Shown: in pieces, positions 38,241-47,045 of the stretch | Position numbering within the stretch: the stretch's first letter is position 1 | Layout: each line of letters starts with the position of its first letter | NCBI GenBank assembly: GCA_014193115.1 | Contig: BJHQ01000005.1 | Coordinates: forward strand, 264,598 to 328,597 | DNA: 64,000 nt | Origin: Planctomycetota bacterium | Lineage (GTDB): Bacteria > Planctomycetota > UBA11346 | Direction: 5' to 3' | Notes under the pieces: model-generated | Databases searched by the model: none | Told to the model about the DNA's origin: nothing | Seen by the model: only the letters and a program-made list of their open reading frames with translations | Translations under genes and position numbers: made by a program

Positions 38241-41200
38241 TCACCATTCCCCAGAACCAGCTCCTCATCGCCACCGCCTGCCTGGTGGCCACCATCGGCG
38301 CCGCTGAACCCCTGCCCGATCCCGGACCTGGCTCCGGCCTGGCGGTGGTGGTTGGCCAGGACGATCTGGAACAGACCGGCAAGCTCGCGGCCACCGGCCG
38401 GTTCCTGGTCCACCAGCTGGTTCCGGCGGCCCGGGTCGATGCCCTGCGCAACGCGGCGCTGAACCAAGGCATCCATGGCGCCGTGGTCATCGATGCCCTG
38501 CCCACCGGTCAGCTGCCCCATCCCAGCCGATTCGCCGATCTGGTGATGGCTGATCTGGCAGCGCCCGGTTGTCCGGCTCAGGCCGAACTGGAACGCATCG
38601 CCAATGTCGGGGCGACGCTCCACCTGCGGGTCTCCGGGACCTGGCAGGCCAAGCCCCGTCCGCCCGAGACCGGCATCGCCGATTGGACCCACAAGTGGTA
38701 CGACGCGGGCGGCAACAATGTTTCGGCCGACCGCAAAGCCGGGCCGCCCCAGCTCATCCAGTGGCAAGCCGGGCCGGCGTTCGCCGATGGTGCGGGCAAC
38801 GGACAGCATCCCGTCATCGGCAAGGGCGCGTTCGCCTGCATCAGCGCTGTTGATGGGAGCCTGGTGGTGCGCTCCGCCGGGAATGGCCTGGGCCGGTGGC
38901 GGAGCCAACCGACCTTGGCGTATCTCACGGAACTGCTGATCGCCGGGGATCGGGTGCTGACCCGGGCGGATCCGACCGTCAAGAACACGAAGCTCCTCGG
39001 CAAATTCGAATACGGTCCGCTGATCGCCTTCGACCTGGCCAGCGGTGCGGCCTCGGTGCTGCCCGACGCGCCGGAGCTGCCCCTCGATCCCAAGTACCAG
39101 ATGCCGATGGGCGGCGTTGGTTTCCCTAGTGCCATCTCGGCTGGTTCGGACCTGGTGGTCGTCGCCGCCGGTGACCTGGCGGTCATGGACGCGGCCAGCG
39201 GCAAGCGGCGATGGGCGGTCTCGAACCCTGATGGCCTGTGGTTCTCGCCCCGGATCCTCGAGGATCAGATCATCGTCGCCGAATGCCCGAAAGGCGACAA
39301 GTCGATGGGACGCGGTCGGGTCGACAGCGCCTATGCCGTGCGGGCGATCTGCGCCTTCGCCTTGGCAGACGGCACGCCGCGGTGGCGGAGCGAGGTCACG
39401 ATCCCGACCCCGCAGCCTGATCCGCTGCCGCTCGGCAGGGATGGCAAACCGGTCACCCGCGTGCCGAAAGCCTCGTTGAAACCCATGACCTGCGCTGCCG
39501 GCAAGGTGTTCCTCCACACCTGCGCGTACCAGGCCGCGGCGGCGGATTCGGGCATTACGGCCCTGGACGCGAAGACCGGGAAACAGCTCTGGCGGTTCGC
39601 CCTTCCGGGACGGAAATGGGCGGCGACCGACTCGGCGAGCTGCATCCTGTACCGCGATGGCGAGCTGATCTACATCGGCGGACACGGCAGCGGCGGCATT
39701 GCCCGGTTCGATCCCGAGACCGGCGCCCAGCGGGGCGAGTTCAAGGACGGTCTGCGGCATTATGCCTATGCGGGCGAGTGCAGCATGTCGCGCGGCACCA
39801 CCGACTGGCTGATCAAGGCGGCGGTGACCTGGTACGATAAGGACCTGACCGCGATCAGCCGGCCGGCGAACCGCGGCTCCTGCGGGGCCGGCGTCTTCCC
39901 GGCCCAGGGCATGGTCTTCTCAACACCCATCGGTTGCGACTGCACCGACTATGCGCGCGGCTATCAGGGCCTGTCGTGCGAGCCCGCCTTGCCGGTGGCC
40001 GACGAGCAGCGGCTGACCAGCGGACCCGGCAAGCCCGGGAAGTCGCTGCCGGTCGCCGGCGACTGGCCGATGTTCATGGCCGACGCCCGGCGGTCGGTGA
40101 GTTCCACCGTGGCGCTGCCCCCTGAACTGGCGGTGCGCTGGACGGTGGCGGGCGCGCCCCGGCCGATCGCCGGCAGGTTGATCGATGATCGCCGCCGCGA
40201 CGAATACTGGATCGGTGCGTTGACCGCCCCGGTGATCGTCGGCGGCACGGTCTATGCCGGCCTGCCCGAGGCCCACGCCGTCACCGCCCACGACGCGACC
40301 ACGGGAAAATTGCGCTGGCGCACGCCGGTGGGCGGTCCGGTGGACACTCCGCCAACCATTGCCGGCGGGCTGTGCGTCTTCGGCTGCCAGGATGGCACCA
40401 TCTCTGCGCTCAGCACCACCGATGGCGCGCTGGTGTGGCGTTTCGACGGTGCCCCCGGTCGGCGGCTGGCGATGCTCAATGGCCGTCTGGCCAGTGCATT
40501 CCCAGCGCCGGGCTCGGTGGTGGTGGTCGGCGACAAGGTCCACGCCACCGTCGGCCATCACACCTACCTGGGCGGGCTGACCACCTGGATGCTGGACCTG
40601 GCCAGCGGCAAGCCCCTGGCCACCAATCGGGTCGGTGGCGATCCCAAGGTGTCGGTCCCGGACAAGGAAACCGTTCCCAACCTGCTCAACGACATCCTGG
40701 TGGCGGCGGATGATGGCGGATTGTGGATCGGCAAATCCCTGCGCATCCCGCCTGATGGAAAGCTGGAAAAAACCAAGACCAGTGTGCTGCCGCCCATCGC
40801 CATGTCCCGTCGCGTCTCGGTGGTCGGCTTTACGCAACCCCAGCGCGGCGGCTCGACTCATCAATGGGTGTCACCGACGTGGCTGCCCGCACGCTGGCTC
40901 ATGCGCGCTTGGACGATGGTCCAGGACGGCGACCGGATCTATGGGCTGATGGGCGACCAGCGCAATGCCTCGCTGGAAGCAGGAACCTTGAGTGAGGATC
41001 TGCGCGCCCGGGCGATTCCGCTGTGGAGCCTGACCAACGCCAAGGATTTCACTGATCTGGAGGTCAACACCGCGCTGATCAAGGCCGGTGACCGGCTGTT
41101 CATGGGCGGCGGCAGCTACGACGGCGCCAAGGGCAGCCTCTATGCCATCAGTCTCGACGGCAAGATCCTCCAGCGCTTCGATCTGCCCAGCCGGCTGGTG

Positions 41201-41281
41201 CCGAACGGCCTCGCGGCCGCCGGCGGCCAGATCGTCGCCACCTGCGTCGATGGCTCGCTGATCGCCATCGCCGGCAAGTGA
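38237..41281 (+). CDS. Secreted PQQ-like beta-propeller protein with N-terminal degenerate methyltransferase-like segment, copy 2
   Basis: GTG start overlaps the previous stop (GTGA). MITIPQNQLLIATACLVATIGAAEPLPDPGPGSG; ALDAKTGKQLWRFALPG, AHDATTGKLRWRTPVGGPVDTPPT. Confidence 0.8.
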   Translation: MITIPQNQLLIATACLVATIGAAEPLPDPGPGSGLAVVVGQDDLEQTGKLAATGRFLVHQLVPAARVDALRNAALNQGIHGAVVIDALPTGQLPHPSRFADLVMADLAAPGCPAQAELERIANVGATLHLRVSGTWQAKPRPPETGIADWTHKWYDAGGNNVSADRKAGPPQLIQWQAGPAFADGAGNGQHPVIGKGAFACISAVDGSLVVRSAGNGLGRWRSQPTLAYLTELLIAGDRVLTRADPTVKNTKLLGKFEYGPLIAFDLASGAASVLPDAPELPLDPKYQMPMGGVGFPSAISAGSDLVVVAAGDLAVMDAASGKRRWAVSNPDGLWFSPRILEDQIIVAECPKGDKSMGRGRVDSAYAVRAICAFALADGTPRWRSEVTIPTPQPDPLPLGRDGKPVTRVPKASLKPMTCAAGKVFLHTCAYQAAAADSGITALDAKTGKQLWRFALPGRKWAATDSASCILYRDGELIYIGGHGSGGIARFDPETGAQRGEFKDGLRHYAYAGECSMSRGTTDWLIKAAVTWYDKDLTAISRPANRGSCGAGVFPAQGMVFSTPIGCDCTDYARGYQGLSCEPALPVADEQRLTSGPGKPGKSLPVAGDWPMFMADARRSVSSTVALPPELAVRWTVAGAPRPIAGRLIDDRRRDEYWIGALTAPVIVGGTVYAGLPEAHAVTAHDATTGKLRWRTPVGGPVDTPPTIAGGLCVFGCQDGTISALSTTDGALVWRFDGAPGRRLAMLNGRLASAFPAPGSVVVVGDKVHATVGHHTYLGGLTTWMLDLASGKPLATNRVGGDPKVSVPDKETVPNLLNDILVAADDGGLWIGKSLRIPPDGKLEKTKTSVLPPIAMSRRVSVVGFTQPQRGGSTHQWVSPTWLPARWLMRAWTMVQDGDRIYGLMGDQRNASLEAGTLSEDLRARAIPLWSLTNAKDFTDLEVNTALIKAGDRLFMGGGSYDGAKGSLYAISLDGKILQRFDLPSRLVPNGLAAAGGQIVATCVDGSLIAIAGK

Positions 41282-41373
41282 TCACCACGCGCCATTCCAA
41301 CTGTTCAATAAGCAGAAAGCCGCTCGCGATGACGATCGCCAAACCAGACCAAGACAACCATCCAGGTTCTGCC

Positions 41374-44300
41374 ATGCATACCTGCCAACGCTTCCTCACC
41401 ACCGTCTGCCTGGTGGCCGCCATCGGCGCCGCCGAACCCTTGCCCGATCCCGGATCAGGCTCCGGACTGGTGGTGGTGGTGGGTCAGGACGACCTCGAAC
41501 AAACCAGCAAGCTCGCCGCCAGCGGCCGGTTCCTGGTGCACCAGTTGGTGCCGGCAGCCCGGGTCGATGCCCTGCGCAGCGCGGCGCTGAACCAGGGCAT
41601 CCATGGCGCCGTGGTCATTGATGCCCTGCCCACCGCTGGGCCATTGCCCCATCCCAGCCGGTTCGCCGACCTGGTGATGGCTGATCTGGCCGCGCCGGGC
41701 TGTCCGGCCCGGGCTGAACTGGAGCGCATCGCCAATGTCGGGGCGATACTCCACCTGCGGGTCGCCGGGACCTGGCAGGCCAAGCCCCGCCCGCCCGAGG
41801 CCGGCATCGCCGCCTGGACCCACAAGTGGTACGACGCCACTGGCAACGGGGTCTCGGCCGATGCCAAGGTGGGGCCACCGGAAACGGTGCAGTGGCAGGC
41901 TGGGCCGGCCTTCTCCTCCAGCGGGCTGCATGTGGCGGTGGATTCCGGTGCCTTCGTCGCCACCGATGACAGCACCCTCATGGTGCGCTCGTCCGGCAGC
42001 GGTCTGCCGCGTTGGCGCAGCCAGGCCACCATCCATTATAATGATGAATTCCTCATCGATGGCGACCGCATCCTGGCCCGGGGCGATCCTTCCACCGGCC
42101 ATGGCGGCAAGATCTGGGGCCGCTCTGAATGTGGTGCGCTGATCGCCTACGACCTGGCTGGGGGCGCGACCACGGCGCTCACCGAAGCCCCGGTCATGCC
42201 TCTCAATCAATGGCGCCTGCCCACCCACGGCCATGGCTTTCCCAGCACCGTGGTGGCGGGGAACTCCCTGGTGGCCTCCGCCGGTGCCGACCTGGCGGTG
42301 CTCGAACGGGTCAGCGGCAAGCGCAGGTGGGCGGTCACCTTGCCCGATGGTCTGTGGTTCTCGCCCCGGGTGCTCGACGATGCGGTGATTGCCGTGGAAT
42401 GCCCGGTGGGCGAAAAAGCCGTGTATCGGGGTCGGGTGGACAGCGCCTATCAGGTGCGGGCCGTCCACGCCTATGGCCTGGCCGATGGCAAGCTGCGCTG
42501 GAAGACCGCGTTCGTCGTGCCGGATCCAACCCAGCCTGTTCCGATCGATCCCAAGACCGGCAAGCCCGCTACCAATCCTTCTCGGGCCTCGTTGAAACCG
42601 CTGACCTGCGCTGCCGGTACTGTTTTCCTGTTCACCAGCAGCTATCAATGCGTCGCCAACGATGCGAGCATCTCCGCGATCGATGCCAAAGACGGAACAC
42701 TGCGCTGGAAGAGCTACACCCCGGAAGGTGGCCGCGAAAAGCTCAACTGGTCGCGTACCGATTCATCCGGGAACATCTTCTACCGCGATGATCGCCTGTA
42801 TTTCGTGGCCGGTTTCGGGATGGTGAATGGCTATGGCGCAGGCCCGGTCGCGATCTTCGATCCGGCCACCGGCAATCGCCTATCGATCACCTCGGCGCAG
42901 GGCCAGGGCTATGGCGCCTGCGGCATGTCCAGGGCGACGGTGAACTGGTTCATCAAATCGGCCCAGACCTGGAATGACAAAGAACTGAAGCAGGTCGAGC
43001 GACCGGCGGCGCGTGGGCCGTGCGGCTCGGGCGGATTCCCCGCCCAAGGCATGTTCTACGTCCAGCCATCGGTGTGCGATTGCCGCGAACAGTCCCGCGG
43101 GTTCCTCGGCATGGGCAGCGAACCGCCTCTGGCTATCACGGATTCGGACCGGCTTTCAACGGGATCGGGCACGGCCGGCAGCCAGCGTCCGACGGCCGGC
43201 GATTGGGTGTCTTTTCTCGGCAATCCCCAGCGCACCGCGAGCACCACCGCCGCCTTGCCGACGACGCTGACCGCTGGCTGGAGCCAGGCAGCAGCGCCGA
43301 AACCGATCGCTGGCCTGCTCACCGATGACCGTCGCCGCGATGAGTACTGGGTGGGTTCCGTCACCGCCCCGGTGGCGGCCGCCGGGCTGGTCGTGGTGGG
43401 GTGCCCAGACGCCCGGTCGGTGGTCGCCCTGGACGCCGCCACCGGCGTTCGGCGTTGGGCCAGCCCGCTGCCGGGATCCATCGACACGCCGCCGACCATC
43501 GCGGACGGCCTGTGCGTGGCCGGCTGCCAGGATGGCTCCATCGTTGCGCTCAGCCTCGACGACGGTCGCCTGGTCTGGCGCTTCGACGCCGCTCCAGGCC
43601 GCCGACTGGCGATGCTCAACGGCCGCCTGACCAGCGCCTTCCCTGCGCCTGGCTCGGTCCTGGTGGTGGACGGAAAGGTCCACGTCAACGCTGGATTCCA
43701 CACGTATCTGGGTGGAATCGCGTTTTGGACCCTCGACCTGGCGAGCGGTCGGCCCCTGGCCCAGCGCCGGTTGAGCGGTCAGGCCGACCCGACCGTCACC
43801 AGCTTGAGCAACGATATGCTCTGCCAGGCCAAGGATGGCAGTCTGTGGATCGGCCAATCCTTGCGCCTGATGCCGGACTTGACCCTGGCCAGCGGCATCC
43901 GCTATCCCAAGTCGGAGCAGATCTCCCAGGTCGCCCAGGTCGCCTTCACGAGGCGGTCGGCCATCGTTTCCTTCACCAATGGTGGCCGTGGCGGCTCGAC
44001 CCATGATTGGACCGGCAAGATCGGTGTGCCCCGGGCCCCCCAGCTGCATGCATGGCGCCAGGCGGTGGACGGCGACACAGTGGTCTCGCTCAGCGATGGT
44101 GGGGCCGTCACCTGCATCAACCTGGCATTCGACCCCAAGCCGGCGGTGGCCTGGAAGAACTTCAACACGACCGAGGCCTGGAAAATCCCAGCCAAGGACC
44201 TGCCCGCCATGGAATCGCCCACTTCCCTGATCCGGGCCGGCGGGCGCACCATCATCGCAGGCGGGAATTATGCCGGGACCGCCGGGGTGGTCACCGTCCT

Positions 44301-44433
44301 CAGCGCCGAAGGCAAAGTCGAGTCCAGCTTTGCTCTGCCGGCGCGGGTGGTGGCCAATGGCTTGGCGGTGGCCGGCGGCCGTCTGGTGGCGACCTGCGTC
44401 GACGGAACGGTGGCGACTTTTGCCGGGCCGTGA
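41374..44433 (+). CDS. Secreted PQQ-like beta-propeller protein with N-terminal degenerate methyltransferase-like segment, copy 3 (tandem duplicate of copy 2)
   Basis: MHTCQRFLTTVCLVAAIGAAEPLPDPGSGSGLVVVVGQDDLEQTSKLAASGRFLVHQLVPAARVDALRSAALNQGIHGAVVIDALPT, nearly identical to copy 2 in this stretch. Confidence 0.8.
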   Translation: MHTCQRFLTTVCLVAAIGAAEPLPDPGSGSGLVVVVGQDDLEQTSKLAASGRFLVHQLVPAARVDALRSAALNQGIHGAVVIDALPTAGPLPHPSRFADLVMADLAAPGCPARAELERIANVGAILHLRVAGTWQAKPRPPEAGIAAWTHKWYDATGNGVSADAKVGPPETVQWQAGPAFSSSGLHVAVDSGAFVATDDSTLMVRSSGSGLPRWRSQATIHYNDEFLIDGDRILARGDPSTGHGGKIWGRSECGALIAYDLAGGATTALTEAPVMPLNQWRLPTHGHGFPSTVVAGNSLVASAGADLAVLERVSGKRRWAVTLPDGLWFSPRVLDDAVIAVECPVGEKAVYRGRVDSAYQVRAVHAYGLADGKLRWKTAFVVPDPTQPVPIDPKTGKPATNPSRASLKPLTCAAGTVFLFTSSYQCVANDASISAIDAKDGTLRWKSYTPEGGREKLNWSRTDSSGNIFYRDDRLYFVAGFGMVNGYGAGPVAIFDPATGNRLSITSAQGQGYGACGMSRATVNWFIKSAQTWNDKELKQVERPAARGPCGSGGFPAQGMFYVQPSVCDCREQSRGFLGMGSEPPLAITDSDRLSTGSGTAGSQRPTAGDWVSFLGNPQRTASTTAALPTTLTAGWSQAAAPKPIAGLLTDDRRRDEYWVGSVTAPVAAAGLVVVGCPDARSVVALDAATGVRRWASPLPGSIDTPPTIADGLCVAGCQDGSIVALSLDDGRLVWRFDAAPGRRLAMLNGRLTSAFPAPGSVLVVDGKVHVNAGFHTYLGGIAFWTLDLASGRPLAQRRLSGQADPTVTSLSNDMLCQAKDGSLWIGQSLRLMPDLTLASGIRYPKSEQISQVAQVAFTRRSAIVSFTNGGRGGSTHDWTGKIGVPRAPQLHAWRQAVDGDTVVSLSDGGAVTCINLAFDPKPAVAWKNFNTTEAWKIPAKDLPAMESPTSLIRAGGRTIIAGGNYAGTAGVVTVLSAEGKVESSFALPARVVANGLAVAGGRLVATCVDGTVATFAGP

Positions 44434-44470
44434 GATGCTGGTCTGACCTTCTGAAAACAGACGAATTCCC

Positions 44471-46873
44471 ATGACCGACCACGGCCCCCAGACGATCCAT
44501 TTCCGGTCCCATGCCCTGGCCTGGCAAGATGCCCTGCCACTGGGGAATGGACTCAGCAGCCTGCTCTTGTTGGGCGGCATCGCCCAGGAGCGGCTGATCC
44601 TCGGTCATGGCGGCTGCTGGTTGCCGCGGGAGGAACGCCGGCCGATGGTGTGCAGCTTGGCCGACGAGCTTCCTGCGATCCGCAGCCTGCTGCGCGGTAG
44701 CCAGCCTCAGGAAGCCGAGCGAGCCTGGCTGCTCCGCTGCAAAGCCGCTGGCATCCGCTATGTCGGCACCGATTCCTGCCATCCGGCTGCCGGCGTGCGC
44801 ATCGCCCTGAGCGATCCGGGCGAGGCTCTGGGCTATCGACGCTGGCTCGATCCGCGTGCCGGACTGGCTGGTGCATCCTGGCACGAGGCGGATGGGCAGA
44901 CCTGGGAACGCCAGGCGTGGGTCGATCGCGAGCAGGATCTGGTGGTGTGGCGGCAGACCGCGCCGCGCCCCCTGGTCCTGAAAGTGACGTTGGACGATGT
45001 CGGCGCGGATCGTGAAAGCACCTGGATCGCCAGTACCTATCCTGGCATCGATGCCTCAGGCTGGGCCGGACATACGGTCCCGATCCGCGATCTGGTGCGC
45101 ATTGAGAGTTGGTATGAAGGCGACACCGCCTGGCTTTCAGGCACGTATAAACATGGACCGGGGGGATGGCTGGTGGCGCTGCGCGTACCGGGCGCGACCT
45201 GGGTCGACGGCACGGCGGTGACTCCGGCCCGGCTGAACCATGATCTTGTGGCGGTGGTTGCGGCTGATCCGACAACGCCGCCTACGGTCGATAGCGTGCG
45301 TGACCGGCTGCATCGGCAGATCAATCCAGCCGCTCAGGCCAGGGCCCATGCCGGCTGGTTCGACCGCTGCCGGCTGCACCTGGTGAATCCGGACGAGGAC
45401 CGCGACACGCCGGTGGAGGATCTCCTGGCCCGGGCCAGCGATGGCGCGGTGCCTGCCCGCTTGTGGCAGCATCTCTGGGCCATGGGCCGCACCACCTTCA
45501 TCGCCAGCACCAGTCCGGATGGCCAGTACCCGCCGCACCTGCAAGGCATCTGGAGCGGGGGATGGCGGGTGCCGTGGTTCGGCTGCTATACCAACGATGA
45601 GAATGTCCAGATGATGCACTGGCAGGCGGTGTCCGGGAACCTGGCTCCGCTGCTGCGGCCGCTTCGCCGGCTGATCGCAGCCAGCCGTCCAGCCTGGCGG
45701 ACCAATGCCCAGGCTTTGTTCGGTTGCCGGGGAGTCCTGGCACCGTTGCAGCAGGGCGGCACCAATGCGGAGCACCAGCAGGCGGAATGGCAGGGTTGGA
45801 CCGGCGGCGCCGGCTGGCTCGCCAGACATGTCTGGGATGCCTGGCTGATGGATCGCGACGACGCCCTGTTGCGCGATGAGTTGCTCCCCTTGCTGCGTGA
45901 GGTCTTGGAATTCTACGAGGATTTCCTCGAACACGGAACCGACGGCCGGCGCCACGCCCTGCCTTCGGTCTCGGTTGAGAACCATCCCGTGGGCTGGCCC
46001 AGCCGCTGGACCATCGATGCCACCATGGAGATCTCCATCGTCCGCGAAGTGGCCCGCCATGCGATCGCCGCCGCCACGGCCGCCGGTGAGTCCGTGCCCG
46101 AATCCTGGCCCAGGCTCTTAGCGACCCTGCCCGAATATCGCATCAATGCCGACGGCGAATTGGCCGAATGGATCCATGCCGAGCACCACGATGAGCACCA
46201 GCATCGGCATTTGTCCCACATCTATCCCTTGTTTCCCGGCGATGAGTTCGCTCCGGGCGAGACCGCTTTGCGGGAGGCGACTGCCCGCGCCGTGGCCGCC
46301 CGGGCCAGGCTCGGACTGCGCAGCCAGACCAGTTGGAGCTGGGTCCACCTGGCCAACATCCATGCTCGCCTGGGCAATGGCCGTGAAGCCCAACGCTGCC
46401 TGGAGCGGGTCGTGCGGACCTGCCTGCAAAACAATCTGCTGACCGCGTCCGATGATTGGCGTGGTCAGGGACTGACCATGGGCGGCGGCGAACGCGAACG
46501 CAGCGTCATGCAATTGGACGCCCTGTACGGTGCGGCCAACGCCATGCAGGAATGCTTGATCCAAAGCGAGGCCGACCACCTGTGGTTGCTGCCGGCCTTG
46601 CCGCCGGCCTGGAACCACGGAGAGGCCCGCGGCCTGGGCACGCGCTGCGCCGTGGTTGTGGATTTGACCTGGAATGGGACGGACGCCACGGCCACCATCA
46701 CCGCCATCCGAGCCGGCACTTTGCAACTGCTCCTTGGTTCGGGTCGAGCTACTCAGGACCTGCGCCTGGAACCCGGACAAGTCCACCAGGTGCGCTGGGA
46801 ACTCGATCGGGCCCACCGAATTGATCCAGCCGCCGAGGCAGCCGGGCAGAGCGTTTCCGGGATTTCTACCTGA
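44471..46873 (+). CDS. Glycoside hydrolase family 95 (alpha-L-fucosidase/galactosidase-like)
   Basis: WQDALPLGNGLSSLLLLGGIAQERLILGHGGCW, PDGQYPPHLQGIWSGGWRVPWFGCYTNDENVQMMHWQA, HDEHQHRHLSHIYPLFPGDEF. Confidence 0.85.
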   Translation: MTDHGPQTIHFRSHALAWQDALPLGNGLSSLLLLGGIAQERLILGHGGCWLPREERRPMVCSLADELPAIRSLLRGSQPQEAERAWLLRCKAAGIRYVGTDSCHPAAGVRIALSDPGEALGYRRWLDPRAGLAGASWHEADGQTWERQAWVDREQDLVVWRQTAPRPLVLKVTLDDVGADRESTWIASTYPGIDASGWAGHTVPIRDLVRIESWYEGDTAWLSGTYKHGPGGWLVALRVPGATWVDGTAVTPARLNHDLVAVVAADPTTPPTVDSVRDRLHRQINPAAQARAHAGWFDRCRLHLVNPDEDRDTPVEDLLARASDGAVPARLWQHLWAMGRTTFIASTSPDGQYPPHLQGIWSGGWRVPWFGCYTNDENVQMMHWQAVSGNLAPLLRPLRRLIAASRPAWRTNAQALFGCRGVLAPLQQGGTNAEHQQAEWQGWTGGAGWLARHVWDAWLMDRDDALLRDELLPLLREVLEFYEDFLEHGTDGRRHALPSVSVENHPVGWPSRWTIDATMEISIVREVARHAIAAATAAGESVPESWPRLLATLPEYRINADGELAEWIHAEHHDEHQHRHLSHIYPLFPGDEFAPGETALREATARAVAARARLGLRSQTSWSWVHLANIHARLGNGREAQRCLERVVRTCLQNNLLTASDDWRGQGLTMGGGERERSVMQLDALYGAANAMQECLIQSEADHLWLLPALPPAWNHGEARGLGTRCAVVVDLTWNGTDATATITAIRAGTLQLLLGSGRATQDLRLEPGQVHQVRWELDRAHRIDPAAEAAGQSVSGIST

Positions 46874-47045
46874 TCCATCGATCATTGGCTGGAGCACGGA
46901 CCGATGCACCAGCCATCGACCAAGGGCAAGGCGGTAGTCGAAGCCATCGGCACCGTGCTGCTGGGACCATCGGTACCACGAGGCAATCGATTGAACGACT
47001 TCGAAGTGGAGGCGTTCCCTTGCCAGATGTGCTCATAAGAACGAG

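Noticed and set aside
43156-44580. 474-aa - strand ORF (and similar ones at 46866-48473, 41455-42648, 38201-39760, 32039-33190)
   Set aside because: Antisense shadows of propeller, GH95 and GH78 genes; no recognisable domains.
46874-47045. Possible short peptide remnant between GH95 and GH78 (..AVVEAIGTVLLGPSVPRGNRLNDFEVEAFP..)
   Set aside because: Reads protein-like by eye, but I cannot assign a family or find a matching copy in the window; too short to claim.
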